The notes beneath the pieces were generated by a model that was given only the letters and a program-made list of their open reading frames with translations, was not told the DNA's origin and ran no database searches. Below are positions 41,883-51,210 of a stretch of 64,000 nt of DNA, piece by piece (the first letter of the stretch is position 1; each line of letters begins with the position of its first letter). Both the position numbers and the translations under genes were made by a program. Location: the NCBI RefSeq assembly GCF_014197035.1, contig NZ_JACIEU010000011.1, positions 124,001 to 188,000 on the forward strand. Direction: 5' to 3'. The DNA comes from Sphingobium scionense. GTDB lineage: Bacteria > Pseudomonadota > Alphaproteobacteria > Sphingomonadales > Sphingomonadaceae.

Positions 41883-43180
41883 GCGCGCACCAGCCGGCGC
41901 AGCGAGACGAGATGGAGGCCGGCGGCCAGCATCAGGGTCAGGGCATAGAGGCCAAGGAAGCCGAGATCGAAGCGATCGGGCCAGAGCGCGCCGGCGAGCG
42001 GCACGCTGAGCAATGATCCGGCAAGGAAGGGCAGCGAGCGCTGGAGCAGATGGGCAAAGCGGCCGAGCGCAGCCTGGACATAGACCGAGACGCAGACGAC
42101 CGAGAGCGCGACCAGCGCCAGAGCGGTAAGGCCAAGGTCGGCCTGGTCGATCGCGGCGCGGCCGTCGAACAGCTTGTCGAACAGCCAGCAGCCGACCAGA
42201 ATCAGCAGCGCCGAACCGGCGAGCGCGAAGAAGAGCGCGGCGCCGAGCGCGCGGGTCAGGAGCTGGCGCACCCGCGCACCTTCGCCGGCATGATAGGCGC
42301 GGGTGATGCGCGGCAAGGCCGCCTCCACCATGGCGCGCACCAGCATCGAGAGCGAGCGCGACATCTTGAAGAAGAAGTCGAAGAGCAGCATCGGCCGGGC
42401 ATCGCTGGTGGCGATGGCGATGGTGAAATAGGGCGCGTTATAGGCGATGATGTCGGAGACGGTGAAGGCAGCCGACGCGCCGATGTCGCGCAGATAATGG
42501 CGGCGCACATGGCCGCCGCCGACACGGAAGGCGAACCAGTGGCTGCGGCGCATGCCGAGGCGGCGATGGACATGGACGATGGCATAGCCGATCACCAGAA
42601 CGCTGATCGCCAGTTGCAGCGCGACCGACAGACGCGGATCGAGCCCGAACAGGATTGCCGCCAGCAGGCCGATCGTCACCACGCGGCGGGCGCAATCCAG
42701 CCCTTCCCACAGAAAATTGCCGTCAATCGCCGCCAGCGCCCGCTTGGCGAGCAAAGCCGGCAGGTTGAGGCAGGCGGTCAGGAAAAAGAGCAGGAACAGC
42801 ATCGGCATGGCAGTATGCAGCCCGCCCAGCGCCAGCGCGCCGAGCAGGAGGACGACCGCGCCGGCAATCAGCAGCCCCAGGAAGAGGAAGAGCACGCCCA
42901 TTTCCTCCAGCCGGAAGCCGCCATCGGCCGCCTCCTCATCACTGCCCAGCCAGAAGCGGCGCAGGCGCGCATAGATGATGCTGGTGAGGCCGAACTCCGC
43001 CGAAATGGTGAAATTGCCGAAGGCGACCAGCAGCAGGAATGCCTGGAACTCCGCCAGCGGCAGCACCCGCACGAAGACGAAGGTGACGGCGAAGCCCCAG
43101 ATCATCACCAGCCCGACATTGGCGAGCTTGACCAGCGCGAGGATGCGGGCGGATGCCTCCATCCGCGCAAGCATGCTCAC
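41879..43180 (-). CDS. Lipopolysaccharide/oligosaccharide flippase (Wzx-like, MOP superfamily)
   Basis: 433 residues with about twelve hydrophobic helices and a positively charged N-terminus, the arrangement of Wzx/RfbX-type flippases that translocate the lipid-linked repeat unit. Starts at GTG 43180 inside the methyltransferase stop (GTGA); ATG 43174 is an alternative. Call rests on topology and position, as flippases have weak motifs. Confidence 0.8.
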   Translation of the reverse strand: MSMLARMEASARILALVKLANVGLVMIWGFAVTFVFVRVLPLAEFQAFLLLVAFGNFTISAEFGLTSIIYARLRRFWLGSDEEAADGGFRLEEMGVLFLFLGLLIAGAVVLLLGALALGGLHTAMPMLFLLFFLTACLNLPALLAKRALAAIDGNFLWEGLDCARRVVTIGLLAAILFGLDPRLSVALQLAISVLVIGYAIVHVHRRLGMRRSHWFAFRVGGGHVRRHYLRDIGASAAFTVSDIIAYNAPYFTIAIATSDARPMLLFDFFFKMSRSLSMLVRAMVEAALPRITRAYHAGEGARVRQLLTRALGAALFFALAGSALLILVGCWLFDKLFDGRAAIDQADLGLTALALVALSVVCVSVYVQAALGRFAHLLQRSLPFLAGSLLSVPLAGALWPDRFDLGFLGLYALTLMLAAGLHLVSLRRLVRA

Positions 43181-43929
43181 TGCGTCGCTGTTCCCAGCGG
43201 TTTGCGCGCGCGGAACAGCCGATCATCGAGCGCATAGAAATGGCGCGTGTCGGCGTCGATGTCGCGCGCGTCAATTTCCTCCAACTCGAAACCGGCGGCG
43301 CGGATGCGATCGGCAAAGTCGAGACCGTACTGGCGGACATGGTCCCATTGGCCGAAGCGGCGTTCACGCTCGCGCGGAGGGATGTCGAAACTGCCATCCT
43401 CGGTCGGCTTGTCCCACAGCGGCACGATCAGCCAGGCTTCGCCGCCCGGCTTGAGGGCACGCAGGATATTGCGCAGCACGGCCATGTCGTCGGGCACATG
43501 CTCCATCACATGGCTGGCGTAGAAGAGGTCGTAGCGATCGCTGTCGGACAGTGCCATCAGGTCGACCTGGTGCATGCCGGGCACGGTATAGCGCGCGGGG
43601 TCGAGATCGGCCGGGACATAGTCGGCCGCCGCCGAGAAGCGCTTGACCAGGCTCCCCTCATTGGGGGCCATGTGCAGGATTGCGCCGTCGGTCGGCACGG
43701 TCAGCACGCCCTTCATGAGCAAATAGTTCATCAGCCGCTCGCGCGGCGAGGCGTTGCAATTGGGGCAGCCCCATTCGCCATTGTCGCCATAGCGGAAGAA
43801 GCCGACGACCGTCATGCCGCAGGCCGGGCAGCCGCGATTGGCGGAAGCCCCCAGTGCCTTGCGCAGGTCGAGACCCAATTTGGTCAGATGCTTGCCGGCG
43901 GCCTTGGCCACCCGCTGGACAGTAATCAC
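43177..43929 (-). CDS. SAM-dependent methyltransferase with N-terminal zinc-ribbon
   Basis: 250 residues. Residues 33-57 carry a C-P-A-C and a C-P-N-C pair, a probable zinc ribbon, ahead of a class I methyltransferase domain (I-L-H-M-A-P-N-E-G-S, L-D-P-A-R, L-F-Y-A-S-H-V-M-E-H-V-P-D-D). Such proteins in EPS clusters are annotated as class I SAM-dependent methyltransferases of unknown substrate. GTG 43929 has a good GGAG site. Overlaps the flippase by 4 bases; 63 bases from the GT2 gene upstream. Confidence 0.82.
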   Translation of the reverse strand: MITVQRVAKAAGKHLTKLGLDLRKALGASANRGCPACGMTVVGFFRYGDNGEWGCPNCNASPRERLMNYLLMKGVLTVPTDGAILHMAPNEGSLVKRFSAAADYVPADLDPARYTVPGMHQVDLMALSDSDRYDLFYASHVMEHVPDDMAVLRNILRALKPGGEAWLIVPLWDKPTEDGSFDIPPRERERRFGQWDHVRQYGLDFADRIRAAGFELEEIDARDIDADTRHFYALDDRLFRARKPLGTATQ

Positions 43930-43992
43930 GCCATTCTCCGCTCGGTATCAGCTTCCGGCCTATACAATATGGCGCGGCTTTGGCGAGGGGGA

Positions 43993-45126
43993 TCAGCGTG
44001 ACTTGGCAGGATTCCATGTCGTGACAGTGCGGCCGCTCATCGCCTTGAGCACGCCCTGCAAGGTCGCGGCATAGGCGATCAGTATGTCGACCAGCGCCGC
44101 CAGAGGCCCACCGCGCGACCGCAGGCCGATCCAGGCGAGCAGCGCAATGCCGATCGCGCCGGTCATGTAGAGCATCGGCGACAGGCGCAGCGCCAGCACC
44201 CCGGCGGCGATCGCGCCGGTCAGGATGAACAGGCCACCGAACCAGCGGACGATCTTGCGCGAGGCATATTTGAACCGGTCGATCGCGGCCATGCGGCGCA
44301 GTTGCGGGCGCAAATGGCGGTGCGTGTGCCAGGCGCGGGCGGCGATCCGCACCTTGCGCCGATATTCGTCCTTGCGCCCCGTCACCAGCCGTTCACGCGC
44401 GATCACATCCTTCGCCTTCACCAGTCGCTTGCCGGCAAAGACCACCGCCATGGAGACGGTAAGGTCATCCAGCACGCTATCGGGAAATTCGGGATAGAGG
44501 CTGCGACGGATGGAGAAGATCGAGCCATCGGCCCCCAGCACATTGCCGGTGCGCGATTCCTCGTCCTTCAGCCTTTCCTCGATCCGCCAGTAGAGCGAGC
44601 CGACGGCGGCGGTCGCACTGTCCCCCTCGCCCAGATAATGGAGCGAGCCGAGGACGCCGCCGACGGCAGGATCGGCATAGCGGGCGAGCAGATTGTCGAT
44701 TGCGTCAGGATCGAGCAGCACATTGGCGTCGGTGAAGATCAGTATGTCGCCGCGCGCGCGGGCGGCGAGCAATTTCATGCCATGCGCCTTGCCGCTGCGC
44801 CCCGGCCCGCGCAGCAGCGTGACCAGATCGCCCTGCGCCGCGATCAGCGCGGCGGTATCATCGGACGATCCATCGTCGAAGGCGAGAATTTCCAGCGTCG
44901 GATGGCGCGCCTTCAGCATCGCCAGATTGGCAAGCTTTTCCGGCATCGCCGCCGCCTCATTATAGGCACAGAAGAGCAGCGAGGCGCTGGGCACCGGGCC
45001 AACGACCGGCGTTTCCGCACGGGTCGGCAACAGGCGCAGGATCAGCGGGTAGAAGAGGAAGGGCCAGGCGACGGCAATTAGCGAGGCCAGCAGGACCAGG
45101 GCAAGCAGCAGGTTGGTCACGGTCAA
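43993..45126 (-). CDS. Family 2 glycosyltransferase, membrane-anchored
   Basis: 377 residues. N-terminal membrane helix (about 5-28), GT-A domain with S-A-S-L-L-F-C-A-Y-N-E-A, L-A-F-D-D-G-S-S-D-D-T and F-T-D-A-N-V (acidic DxN/DxD position), Q/R-rich E-x-x-L-K-D motif region, and 2-3 helices near the C-terminus. This hyaluronan/cellulose-synthase-like GT2 elongates the lipid-linked chain. Starts at TTG 45126, coupled to the sugar transferase stop by 4 bases. Confidence 0.85.
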   Translation of the reverse strand: MTVTNLLLALVLLASLIAVAWPFLFYPLILRLLPTRAETPVVGPVPSASLLFCAYNEAAAMPEKLANLAMLKARHPTLEILAFDDGSSDDTAALIAAQGDLVTLLRGPGRSGKAHGMKLLAARARGDILIFTDANVLLDPDAIDNLLARYADPAVGGVLGSLHYLGEGDSATAAVGSLYWRIEERLKDEESRTGNVLGADGSIFSIRRSLYPEFPDSVLDDLTVSMAVVFAGKRLVKAKDVIARERLVTGRKDEYRRKVRIAARAWHTHRHLRPQLRRMAAIDRFKYASRKIVRWFGGLFILTGAIAAGVLALRLSPMLYMTGAIGIALLAWIGLRSRGGPLAALVDILIAYAATLQGVLKAMSGRTVTTWNPAKSR

Positions 45127-46499
45127 TAGGCCTTGTGATGGACCAGCACGCCGAGTGTCGCGACAATGATCCGCAGGTCGCGCCAGATCGACCAGTCGCT
45201 GACATATTCAAGGTCGGAACCCAGCCGGTCGATCAGATCCTGATGATGATCGGTGGCGCCGCGATGTCCCCGCACCTGGGCCAGGCCGGTCATGCCAGGC
45301 TTGATGCAATGGCGTTCCCAATAGCGGGCATCGACCTCCCAATAAAGGCTGTCGCCCGCCTTGGCTGCGGCGGCATGGGGCCGCGGGCCGACGATGCTCA
45401 TGTCGCCGTTCAGCACGTTGAAGAGCTGGGGCAGTTCATCGATACTGGTCTTGCGCAGGAAGGCACCGACGCGGGTGACGCGATCATCGTCGCGCTTCGT
45501 CAGCGTCGCGGCCTTGTGGTCGCTTACCTCGGTCCGCATCGAGCGAAACTTGTAGATGGAGAAGGGTCGCGCGTCCTTGCCGATGCGCGGCTGACGGAAG
45601 AGGATCGGGCCGGGACTGGTCAGCTTCACCGCCAGCGCAGCGCCGATCAGGATCGGCGAGAGGGCGATGGTCGCGATGGTGGCGACGATGATGTCGAACA
45701 GCCGCTTGATCAGGCGATCGCGGAATTGCAGCGGGCCGCCGGCGACGATGATCGTGGGCTGGCCGTCGAATTCGTCGACCCGCGCAGGCGCGAAGCGCAG
45801 CAGTTCGGGGACGACGATTTCGCCCCGCGCCGACAGCGACTTGAGCGCGGCCGACCAGTCGTCCATCCGTTCGAGCGGACAGGCGACGATCACCCGTTCC
45901 GCCATGCCAACGGCAGCGGCGAGGCGCGCAGCCATGTCGGCATCATGGCGTTCGGGATGGAGATTGGCAGAGTCGGCCTGGATCACATCCATATGGGCGC
46001 CGGTCTCGGTTGCGATCTCTACCCCGTCCATGATGACCGCGGTCAGATGCGGCACATCGCCAAGCACCCGGACGGCGAGGCGCGCGACCGCCAGGCGCAC
46101 CAGCGCCAGCGTGGCCGCGCCGAGCAGCAGGCCGGTCAGGAAGGTCAGACGGGACAGCTGTTCGGCGATCTTGCCCAGATAGACGATCAGCAACATCAGC
46201 AGCGCGGCTTGCGCCAACGCGAGCAGCGCGCGGAAGATGCCGCGTCGCACCCGGTCCAGCGTGTTGATGCCATAGGCCCCGCCCTGCACCGCGAGGATCG
46301 CATAGAGCGGCGCGACCATGGCGAACATCACCAGGCCATGGGGCTTGCCCGGCTCGCCCCAGAACGCGCCTACCACCAACCAGTTGGCCGCAAGGAAGGC
46401 GATGAACAGCCCTGCCATGTCGCCCGCCAGGCACAGCGCATAGAGGCGCAGCCGCACAATTTCCTTCGAGACGGTCAATGAGGCGCTGTGCATGATCAT
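45123..46499 (-). CDS. Exopolysaccharide biosynthesis polyprenyl glycosylphosphotransferase (initiating sugar transferase)
   Basis: 458 residues. Four N-terminal helices and a CoA-binding-like/Rossmann middle, then the bacterial sugar transferase domain (about 270-458): D-I-I-V-A-T-I-A... [10 protein letters not shown] and K-F-R-S-M-R-T, with [19 protein letters not shown]. It transfers the first sugar phosphate to undecaprenyl phosphate (WbaP/CpsE type) and starts every repeat unit. ATG 46499. Downstream genes are tightly coupled. Confidence 0.95.
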   Translation of the reverse strand: MIMHSASLTVSKEIVRLRLYALCLAGDMAGLFIAFLAANWLVVGAFWGEPGKPHGLVMFAMVAPLYAILAVQGGAYGINTLDRVRRGIFRALLALAQAALLMLLIVYLGKIAEQLSRLTFLTGLLLGAATLALVRLAVARLAVRVLGDVPHLTAVIMDGVEIATETGAHMDVIQADSANLHPERHDADMAARLAAAVGMAERVIVACPLERMDDWSAALKSLSARGEIVVPELLRFAPARVDEFDGQPTIIVAGGPLQFRDRLIKRLFDIIVATIATIALSPILIGAALAVKLTSPGPILFRQPRIGKDARPFSIYKFRSMRTEVSDHKAATLTKRDDDRVTRVGAFLRKTSIDELPQLFNVLNGDMSIVGPRPHAAAAKAGDSLYWEVDARYWERHCIKPGMTGLAQVRGHRGATDHHQDLIDRLGSDLEYVSDWSIWRDLRIIVATLGVLVHHKAY

Positions 46500-46542
46500 T
46501 ATTCTGCCCCGTTGGCACCGGGTTGGGCCGGTTGCAAGGGGA

Positions 46543-48438
46543 TCACGCGCCGAACAGCCGGCCGAGCGCCTTGTCGAGCATCACCATTTGCCATAGCAGG
46601 CGCCCATGGTCGGAAACGCCGGCCTTGTGGTCGGCCGCGACCTTGGCCAGCATCTTCGTGTCGAACCAGCCGGTGCGGGCGAGCGCGGAGCCGCCCGCGA
46701 CCGCCGTCGCCTCGCCCGCCAGCGCGCCACGGAACCAGGCGCTGATCGGCGTAACGAAGCCCATTTTCTGACGGTAGAGAATATCCTGCGGCAGGAAGGG
46801 TTCCATCGCCTTCTTCATGAGATATTTGCCGCTATTGCCGCGAATGCGCTGGGCGACCGGCAGGCGCGCGGCAAATTCGACCAGCCGATGGTCGAGCAGC
46901 GGCTCGCGCGCCTCCAGACCGACGGCCATGCTCATCCGGTCGCTCTTGGTCAGGATGTCGCCAGGCAACCAGATGCGGATATCGGCATATTGGGCGCGAT
47001 CGAGCGGGTCGCGCGCCGGGGCATCGGCCATCGCCTTGATATAGCGATCCTCCGCGCGATAGGCACCCAGCCGGCTCTTCATGTCCTGGCTGAACAATCG
47101 CTGGCGCAGCGCATGGGGCGTCACCCCGACCGAGGCGGCATAAGCCTCGCCACCGTCGCCGGCCAGTTCCAGGAAGGTCGACTTGGCGCGCAGCGCGCGC
47201 GGCGCCCAGTCGGCCTTGGGATAATAGCGGCCGAGCGTGCCGAACAAAGGTTCACGCACCGAAGCGGGGATCAGGCCGCGCAGCCTTTCCCCCTGCATCT
47301 GGAAGCGGTGGCGGCGATAGCCGGCGAACGCCTCGTCCGCGCCATCGCCGGACAGCGCCACCGTCACCTGTTCGCGCGCCAGTTCGCAGACCCGGTAGGT
47401 CGGCAGCGCGGAGGCATCGGCAAAGGGTTCGTCGAAATGGAAGGCCAGCGTGTCGGCCAATCCATAATCATCGGGTGATACGATGCGGGTGCGATGATCG
47501 GTGGCGAAGCGCCGGGCGATCCGGTCGGCATAGGCGGTCTCGTCCAGGCTGGCGACATCGAAGCCGATGGTGCAGGTCTTGACCGCCTGGTTCGACGCCT
47601 CTGCCATCAGCGCGACGACGCTGCTGCTGTCGACGCCGCCGGACAGGAAGGCGCCGAGCGGCACGTCGGACACCATGCGCGAGCGCACCGCCTGACGCAT
47701 CAGCGCGACCAGTTCCTCCTCCAGCGCCTCGGGCCTGGCCTTGCTGCGATCGGCAAAGCTGATGTCCCAGTAACGCTGCGGATGGGGCAGCGGGCGGCCG
47801 CGCACCAGGCGCAGCGTCTCGCCCGCGCCGAGCTTGCGCACGCCCGCGACCATGCAGGCATCGTCGGGGACATAGCCATAGGCGAGATAATCCTCGACCG
47901 CGCTCAGGTCCGGCGCGCGGCGAAGCAGCGGATGGGCGAGCAGGCTCTTCAGTTCCGATCCGAAGATCAGGCTGCCATCCGACAGCAGCGCATAATGGAG
48001 CGGCTTCACCCCCAGCCGGTCGCGCGCCAGCCAGAGCGACTGGGCGCGCGCGTCAAACAGGGCGAAGGCGAACATGCCGTTGAAGCGGCTGACGCATTCC
48101 TCGCCCCATTGGCGATAGCCGTGCAGGATGACTTCGGTATCGCTGTCGGTGCGGAAGACATGGCCCTTTGCCTCCAGTTCGGCGCGGACCTCGGCGAAAT
48201 TGTAGATTTCACCGTTGAAGGTGACAACGAGGCTTTCATCCTCGGTCAGCATCGGCTGGGCGCCGCCGCCAAGATCGATGATCGACAGGCGCAGATGCCC
48301 GAGGCCCACGCCCGGCGCGGTCCAGATACCGCTGCCGTCCGGGCCGCGATGCGGCATCACGTCCAGCATGGCGCGCACCCGCGCAGGATCGACCGGCTTG
48401 GCCGTTTCGAGATGGAAGATGCCCGCAATTCCGCACAT
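46543..48438 (-). CDS. XrtA-associated asparagine synthase-like amidotransferase
   Basis: 631 residues. Begins M-C-G-I-A-G-I-F, so Cys2 is the exposed glutaminase nucleophile; P-H-R-G-P-D-G and S-G-G-V-D-S-S (ATP pyrophosphatase loop) show both AsnB domains. Members next to exosortase A are a separate subgroup (amidotransferase 1, exosortase A system-associated) and probably amidate a sugar acid or the polysaccharide rather than make free asparagine. ATG 48438. 10 bases behind xrtA. Confidence 0.92.
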   Translation of the reverse strand: MCGIAGIFHLETAKPVDPARVRAMLDVMPHRGPDGSGIWTAPGVGLGHLRLSIIDLGGGAQPMLTEDESLVVTFNGEIYNFAEVRAELEAKGHVFRTDSDTEVILHGYRQWGEECVSRFNGMFAFALFDARAQSLWLARDRLGVKPLHYALLSDGSLIFGSELKSLLAHPLLRRAPDLSAVEDYLAYGYVPDDACMVAGVRKLGAGETLRLVRGRPLPHPQRYWDISFADRSKARPEALEEELVALMRQAVRSRMVSDVPLGAFLSGGVDSSSVVALMAEASNQAVKTCTIGFDVASLDETAYADRIARRFATDHRTRIVSPDDYGLADTLAFHFDEPFADASALPTYRVCELAREQVTVALSGDGADEAFAGYRRHRFQMQGERLRGLIPASVREPLFGTLGRYYPKADWAPRALRAKSTFLELAGDGGEAYAASVGVTPHALRQRLFSQDMKSRLGAYRAEDRYIKAMADAPARDPLDRAQYADIRIWLPGDILTKSDRMSMAVGLEAREPLLDHRLVEFAARLPVAQRIRGNSGKYLMKKAMEPFLPQDILYRQKMGFVTPISAWFRGALAGEATAVAGGSALARTGWFDTKMLAKVAADHKAGVSDHGRLLWQMVMLDKALGRLFGA

Positions 48439-48448
48439 TGTTACGGTC

Positions 48449-49984
48449 CTAGCCTATGCCCGCGCTGCGGTCAGCCAATTCCTTCACATTGCCCAGATCA
48501 TGCAGAAAGGCGGCGATCGCCGTGTCGGAGGGATAGCCGGGGTGCTCTTCGGCGGAAACAAGGATCGCGACCGAGCGCGGATCGCGGCCGAGCAGCCGGG
48601 CGAGCATGGTCTGCACCTTCACCTCCGGCTTGCTGCCGGTCGGTGCGCCCTGCCCCACCACATAGAAGCTGACGACATGGCGGACGAGCGGACCGGGACC
48701 GGTGATCTGCTCGCCGCGCGCGTCGGCGGGTGCCGGTGCGGGCGAGGACCAGGTCCATTCCCTGTCGGGATCGACCGCGCCCTGGCCGAAACCGACCAGT
48801 TCGCGCTTGTCCTCCTGCCGGTCAAAGGCGGCGACGACGAGGTCCACGACCTGTCCGTGCGCGTTGGTGTAGCGGCCAGCGATGAAATGATCGGCACCAT
48901 CGAAGCGCGGTTTCCAGGGATAGGTCTGGGCGGCACTGGTGCGGGTCCAGCCCGGCACCACTGGCAGATCGATGCGCGATGGCAGCGGACGGGCAGTGGC
49001 TGCGGTGGCCGCCAGCCAGAGCGGCGCGGCGACGATGATGCCGAGCGCAATGGCCGCCATCATGCCGGCCGGCGCCTGCCGCCGGACGGTGCGCTGCAGC
49101 GGGGCGGGATCGAACCAGGGGTCGCCAGGCTTGCGATCGAAGAATGGCCAGGCGGTCGCCATCACGATGATCATGATGATCGCGAAGAAGACCCAGCCAT
49201 AGACGACATGGTCGAAACCGACGGCGGCATCGACCGTGGTCAGATGGGCGACCAATATGGTGGCGAATGCGCGCACGCCATTGGCCAGCACCGACAAGGT
49301 GAGCGCTCCGGCCATGAACAGGATGCGGCGCGGCCAACTCTGGAAGCAGACATTGCAGACCAGCGCGCCATAAGCGGTCATGGCGATCAGGAACTTGGCG
49401 CCCGAACAGGCCTCCGCCACCTCGAAATAGCCGGTCGGGGTGGTGATGAAGATGCCCTCCATATGGGCGGGCACGCCGGCCAGCGTCAGGAACATCATCG
49501 ACAGATGCGCCGTTACCAGCTGAAGATGCGGCACGATCTCCTCACCGAAGGGGACCATGAAGAAGGCATAGAAGAGCGGGAAGAGCAGCGCGCGCGCCAC
49601 CATCGGCCCGAGCAGCGCGATCACCGCACCCTGGAGCATCAGGACCAGGGCGCCATGGCGGACCATCGCGACGCCCGCCGCCGCGCCGAGCAGCCAGGCG
49701 AAGGCGCCCAGGCCAAGCCAGATCAGGCCCGGCGGCCAGGCGACCGGCTCCAGTTGGCGCAGGCCGGGCAGGCGCTGCTGCACCAGCCAGGCGATGAGGA
49801 TCGGGATGAACAGGCAATGGCCGAAGGTGGAAGCGTTCCACCAGATCGAGACCATCGAATAGAGATCGTCGAAGAAGAGCGTCAATATGGCAGCCGCGAC
49901 CACACCCAGCGCGGTCAGATGGCCACGCCAGCCGGCAAGGCCCATGCGCGGCATGTCGGCAAGGGGACGGGCGCGATCGGTCAT
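48449..49984 (-). CDS. xrtA: Exosortase A (XrtA) fused to an EpsI-like domain
   Basis: 511 residues. An eight-helix membrane transpeptidase with the catalytic set Cys193 (E-V-A-E-A-C-S-G-A-K), Arg238 (A-N-G-V-R-A-F) and His259 (V-G-F-D-H-V-V-Y-G), followed by a periplasmic C-terminal domain (from about 300) like EpsI (DUF3485) that is separate in some organisms. XrtA cuts PEP-CTERM sorting signals so that target proteins are moved to the outer surface during EPS export. The frame is open upstream to 50131 but ATG 49984 overlaps the glycosyltransferase stop and gives the normal N-terminus. Confidence 0.95.
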   Translation of the reverse strand: MTDRARPLADMPRMGLAGWRGHLTALGVVAAAILTLFFDDLYSMVSIWWNASTFGHCLFIPILIAWLVQQRLPGLRQLEPVAWPPGLIWLGLGAFAWLLGAAAGVAMVRHGALVLMLQGAVIALLGPMVARALLFPLFYAFFMVPFGEEIVPHLQLVTAHLSMMFLTLAGVPAHMEGIFITTPTGYFEVAEACSGAKFLIAMTAYGALVCNVCFQSWPRRILFMAGALTLSVLANGVRAFATILVAHLTTVDAAVGFDHVVYGWVFFAIIMIIVMATAWPFFDRKPGDPWFDPAPLQRTVRRQAPAGMMAAIALGIIVAAPLWLAATAATARPLPSRIDLPVVPGWTRTSAAQTYPWKPRFDGADHFIAGRYTNAHGQVVDLVVAAFDRQEDKRELVGFGQGAVDPDREWTWSSPAPAPADARGEQITGPGPLVRHVVSFYVVGQGAPTGSKPEVKVQTMLARLLGRDPRSVAILVSAEEHPGYPSDTAIAAFLHDLGNVKELADRSAGIG

Positions 49985-51210
49985 GCCGCCTGCGGATCGG
50001 CCTTGCCCGGCGCGCCAAGCAGCAGGTCGGGCAGACCGCCCAGCGTCGCCGACCAGCGATAGCGCGCCTCGACACGGCGACGAGCGGCAAAGCCGAGCTG
50101 CGTTCCTCGCGCCGGATCGGCGAGCAGCCACAGGACCGCCTGGGCTTCGGCCGCCGGGTCATCCGCGACCAGGAAATCGCGGCCATCGACCGCATCAATG
50201 CCTTCGGCCGCCTGCGACGAGGCGACGACCGGGCGGGCCATCGCCATCGCTTCCAGCACCTTGTTCTGGATACCGCGCGCGATGCGCAGCGGCGCCACGA
50301 CCAGATCGGCAGCGGCCAACCAGCCGCGCACGTCGGGCACGCCGCCGGTGACGACGACGCCGGGAAGGTCGGCGAGCGCCTGCACCGGCTTCGACGGGTT
50401 GCGGCCGACAATGGCGAAGCGCACATCGGGGCGTGCCGACTGGATGGCGGGCAGCGTCTGGCGCGCGAAACTCTCGACAGCCTCGACATTGGGGCGATAG
50501 TCCATCTGGCCGGTGAAGACGATCAGTGGCCCCGCCCCCTTCTCGACGGCCGGGAAATCGACCGCCGGATCGAAATAGTCGAGCGCCACGCCATTTTCGA
50601 GCGCGACGATCCGGTCGGCGCCAAGGTCGCAGGCGTCGCGGAACAACGCCGCTTCGGCTTCGCTGACGAAGCTGCAGATGTCGGCGCGGGCCGCGACCTT
50701 GCGCTCGAAATCGAGCAGCACGCGCCCCTCGCGCCGGTTGATCCAGCCCATCGGACCGGAACCCTGCGCCCCATAAGCGGCATATTTGGCCGAATCGAAA
50801 TCGACGAAATCCATCAGGAAGCGCACCCCCGCCGGCAGCATGGGCACGAAATGGGCCATCTGCGCCGAATAGGCAATGACGGCGCGGATCGGCCGTTCGG
50901 CCATGACCTGCGCGACCCAGCGATGGAGGCCCGGATGATCGAACAGCGACACCAGCAGCGACTGGCCGCGCGCCAGGCCGGTGAGGCCGGCGACCATGCG
51001 CGAACGGTCGCGCATCAGCACGCACTGGCTGGCCGTCAGTTGCGCCATGTCGGGGGCAAAGCCCATGTCGCGATCATCATCGGCAAAGCAGCCGACATGG
51101 ACCGGCGCCATCTGCGCCAGCCGCTGGAGCAGATGATAGGACCGGATCTTGTCGCCCCGGTCGGGCGGGAACGGGATACGATGGCAGAGAAAAAGAAGCT
51201 CGCCCGTCAT
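49981..51210 (-). CDS. XrtA-associated glycosyltransferase (TIGR03087-like, GT4 type)
   Basis: 409 residues, GT-B fold. N-terminal L-F-L-C-H-R-I-P-F-P-P-D-R-G-D-K-I-R-S-Y identifies the PEP-CTERM/XrtA-linked glycosyltransferase family; the C-terminal half has F-T-G-Q-M-D-Y-R-P-N and a downstream E-A-M-A-M-A-R-P-V-V. It transfers a sugar during repeat-unit assembly. ATG 51210 is in frame with a longer open frame to 51273, but it is the family start and overlaps the FemAB stop by 4 bases. Confidence 0.92.
   Translation of the reverse strand: MTGELLFLCHRIPFPPDRGDKIRSYHLLQRLAQMAPVHVGCFADDDRDMGFAPDMAQLTASQCVLMRDRSRMVAGLTGLARGQSLLVSLFDHPGLHRWVAQVMAERPIRAVIAYSAQMAHFVPMLPAGVRFLMDFVDFDSAKYAAYGAQGSGPMGWINRREGRVLLDFERKVAARADICSFVSEAEAALFRDACDLGADRIVALENGVALDYFDPAVDFPAVEKGAGPLIVFTGQMDYRPNVEAVESFARQTLPAIQSARPDVRFAIVGRNPSKPVQALADLPGVVVTGGVPDVRGWLAAADLVVAPLRIARGIQNKVLEAMAMARPVVASSQAAEGIDAVDGRDFLVADDPAAEAQAVLWLLADPARGTQLGFAARRRVEARYRWSATLGGLPDLLLGAPGKADPQAA

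Noticed and set aside
49985..50131. Upstream extension of the exosortase frame
   Set aside because: Overlaps the C-terminal coding part of the glycosyltransferase; ATG 49984 with 4-base overlap gives the canonical XrtA start.
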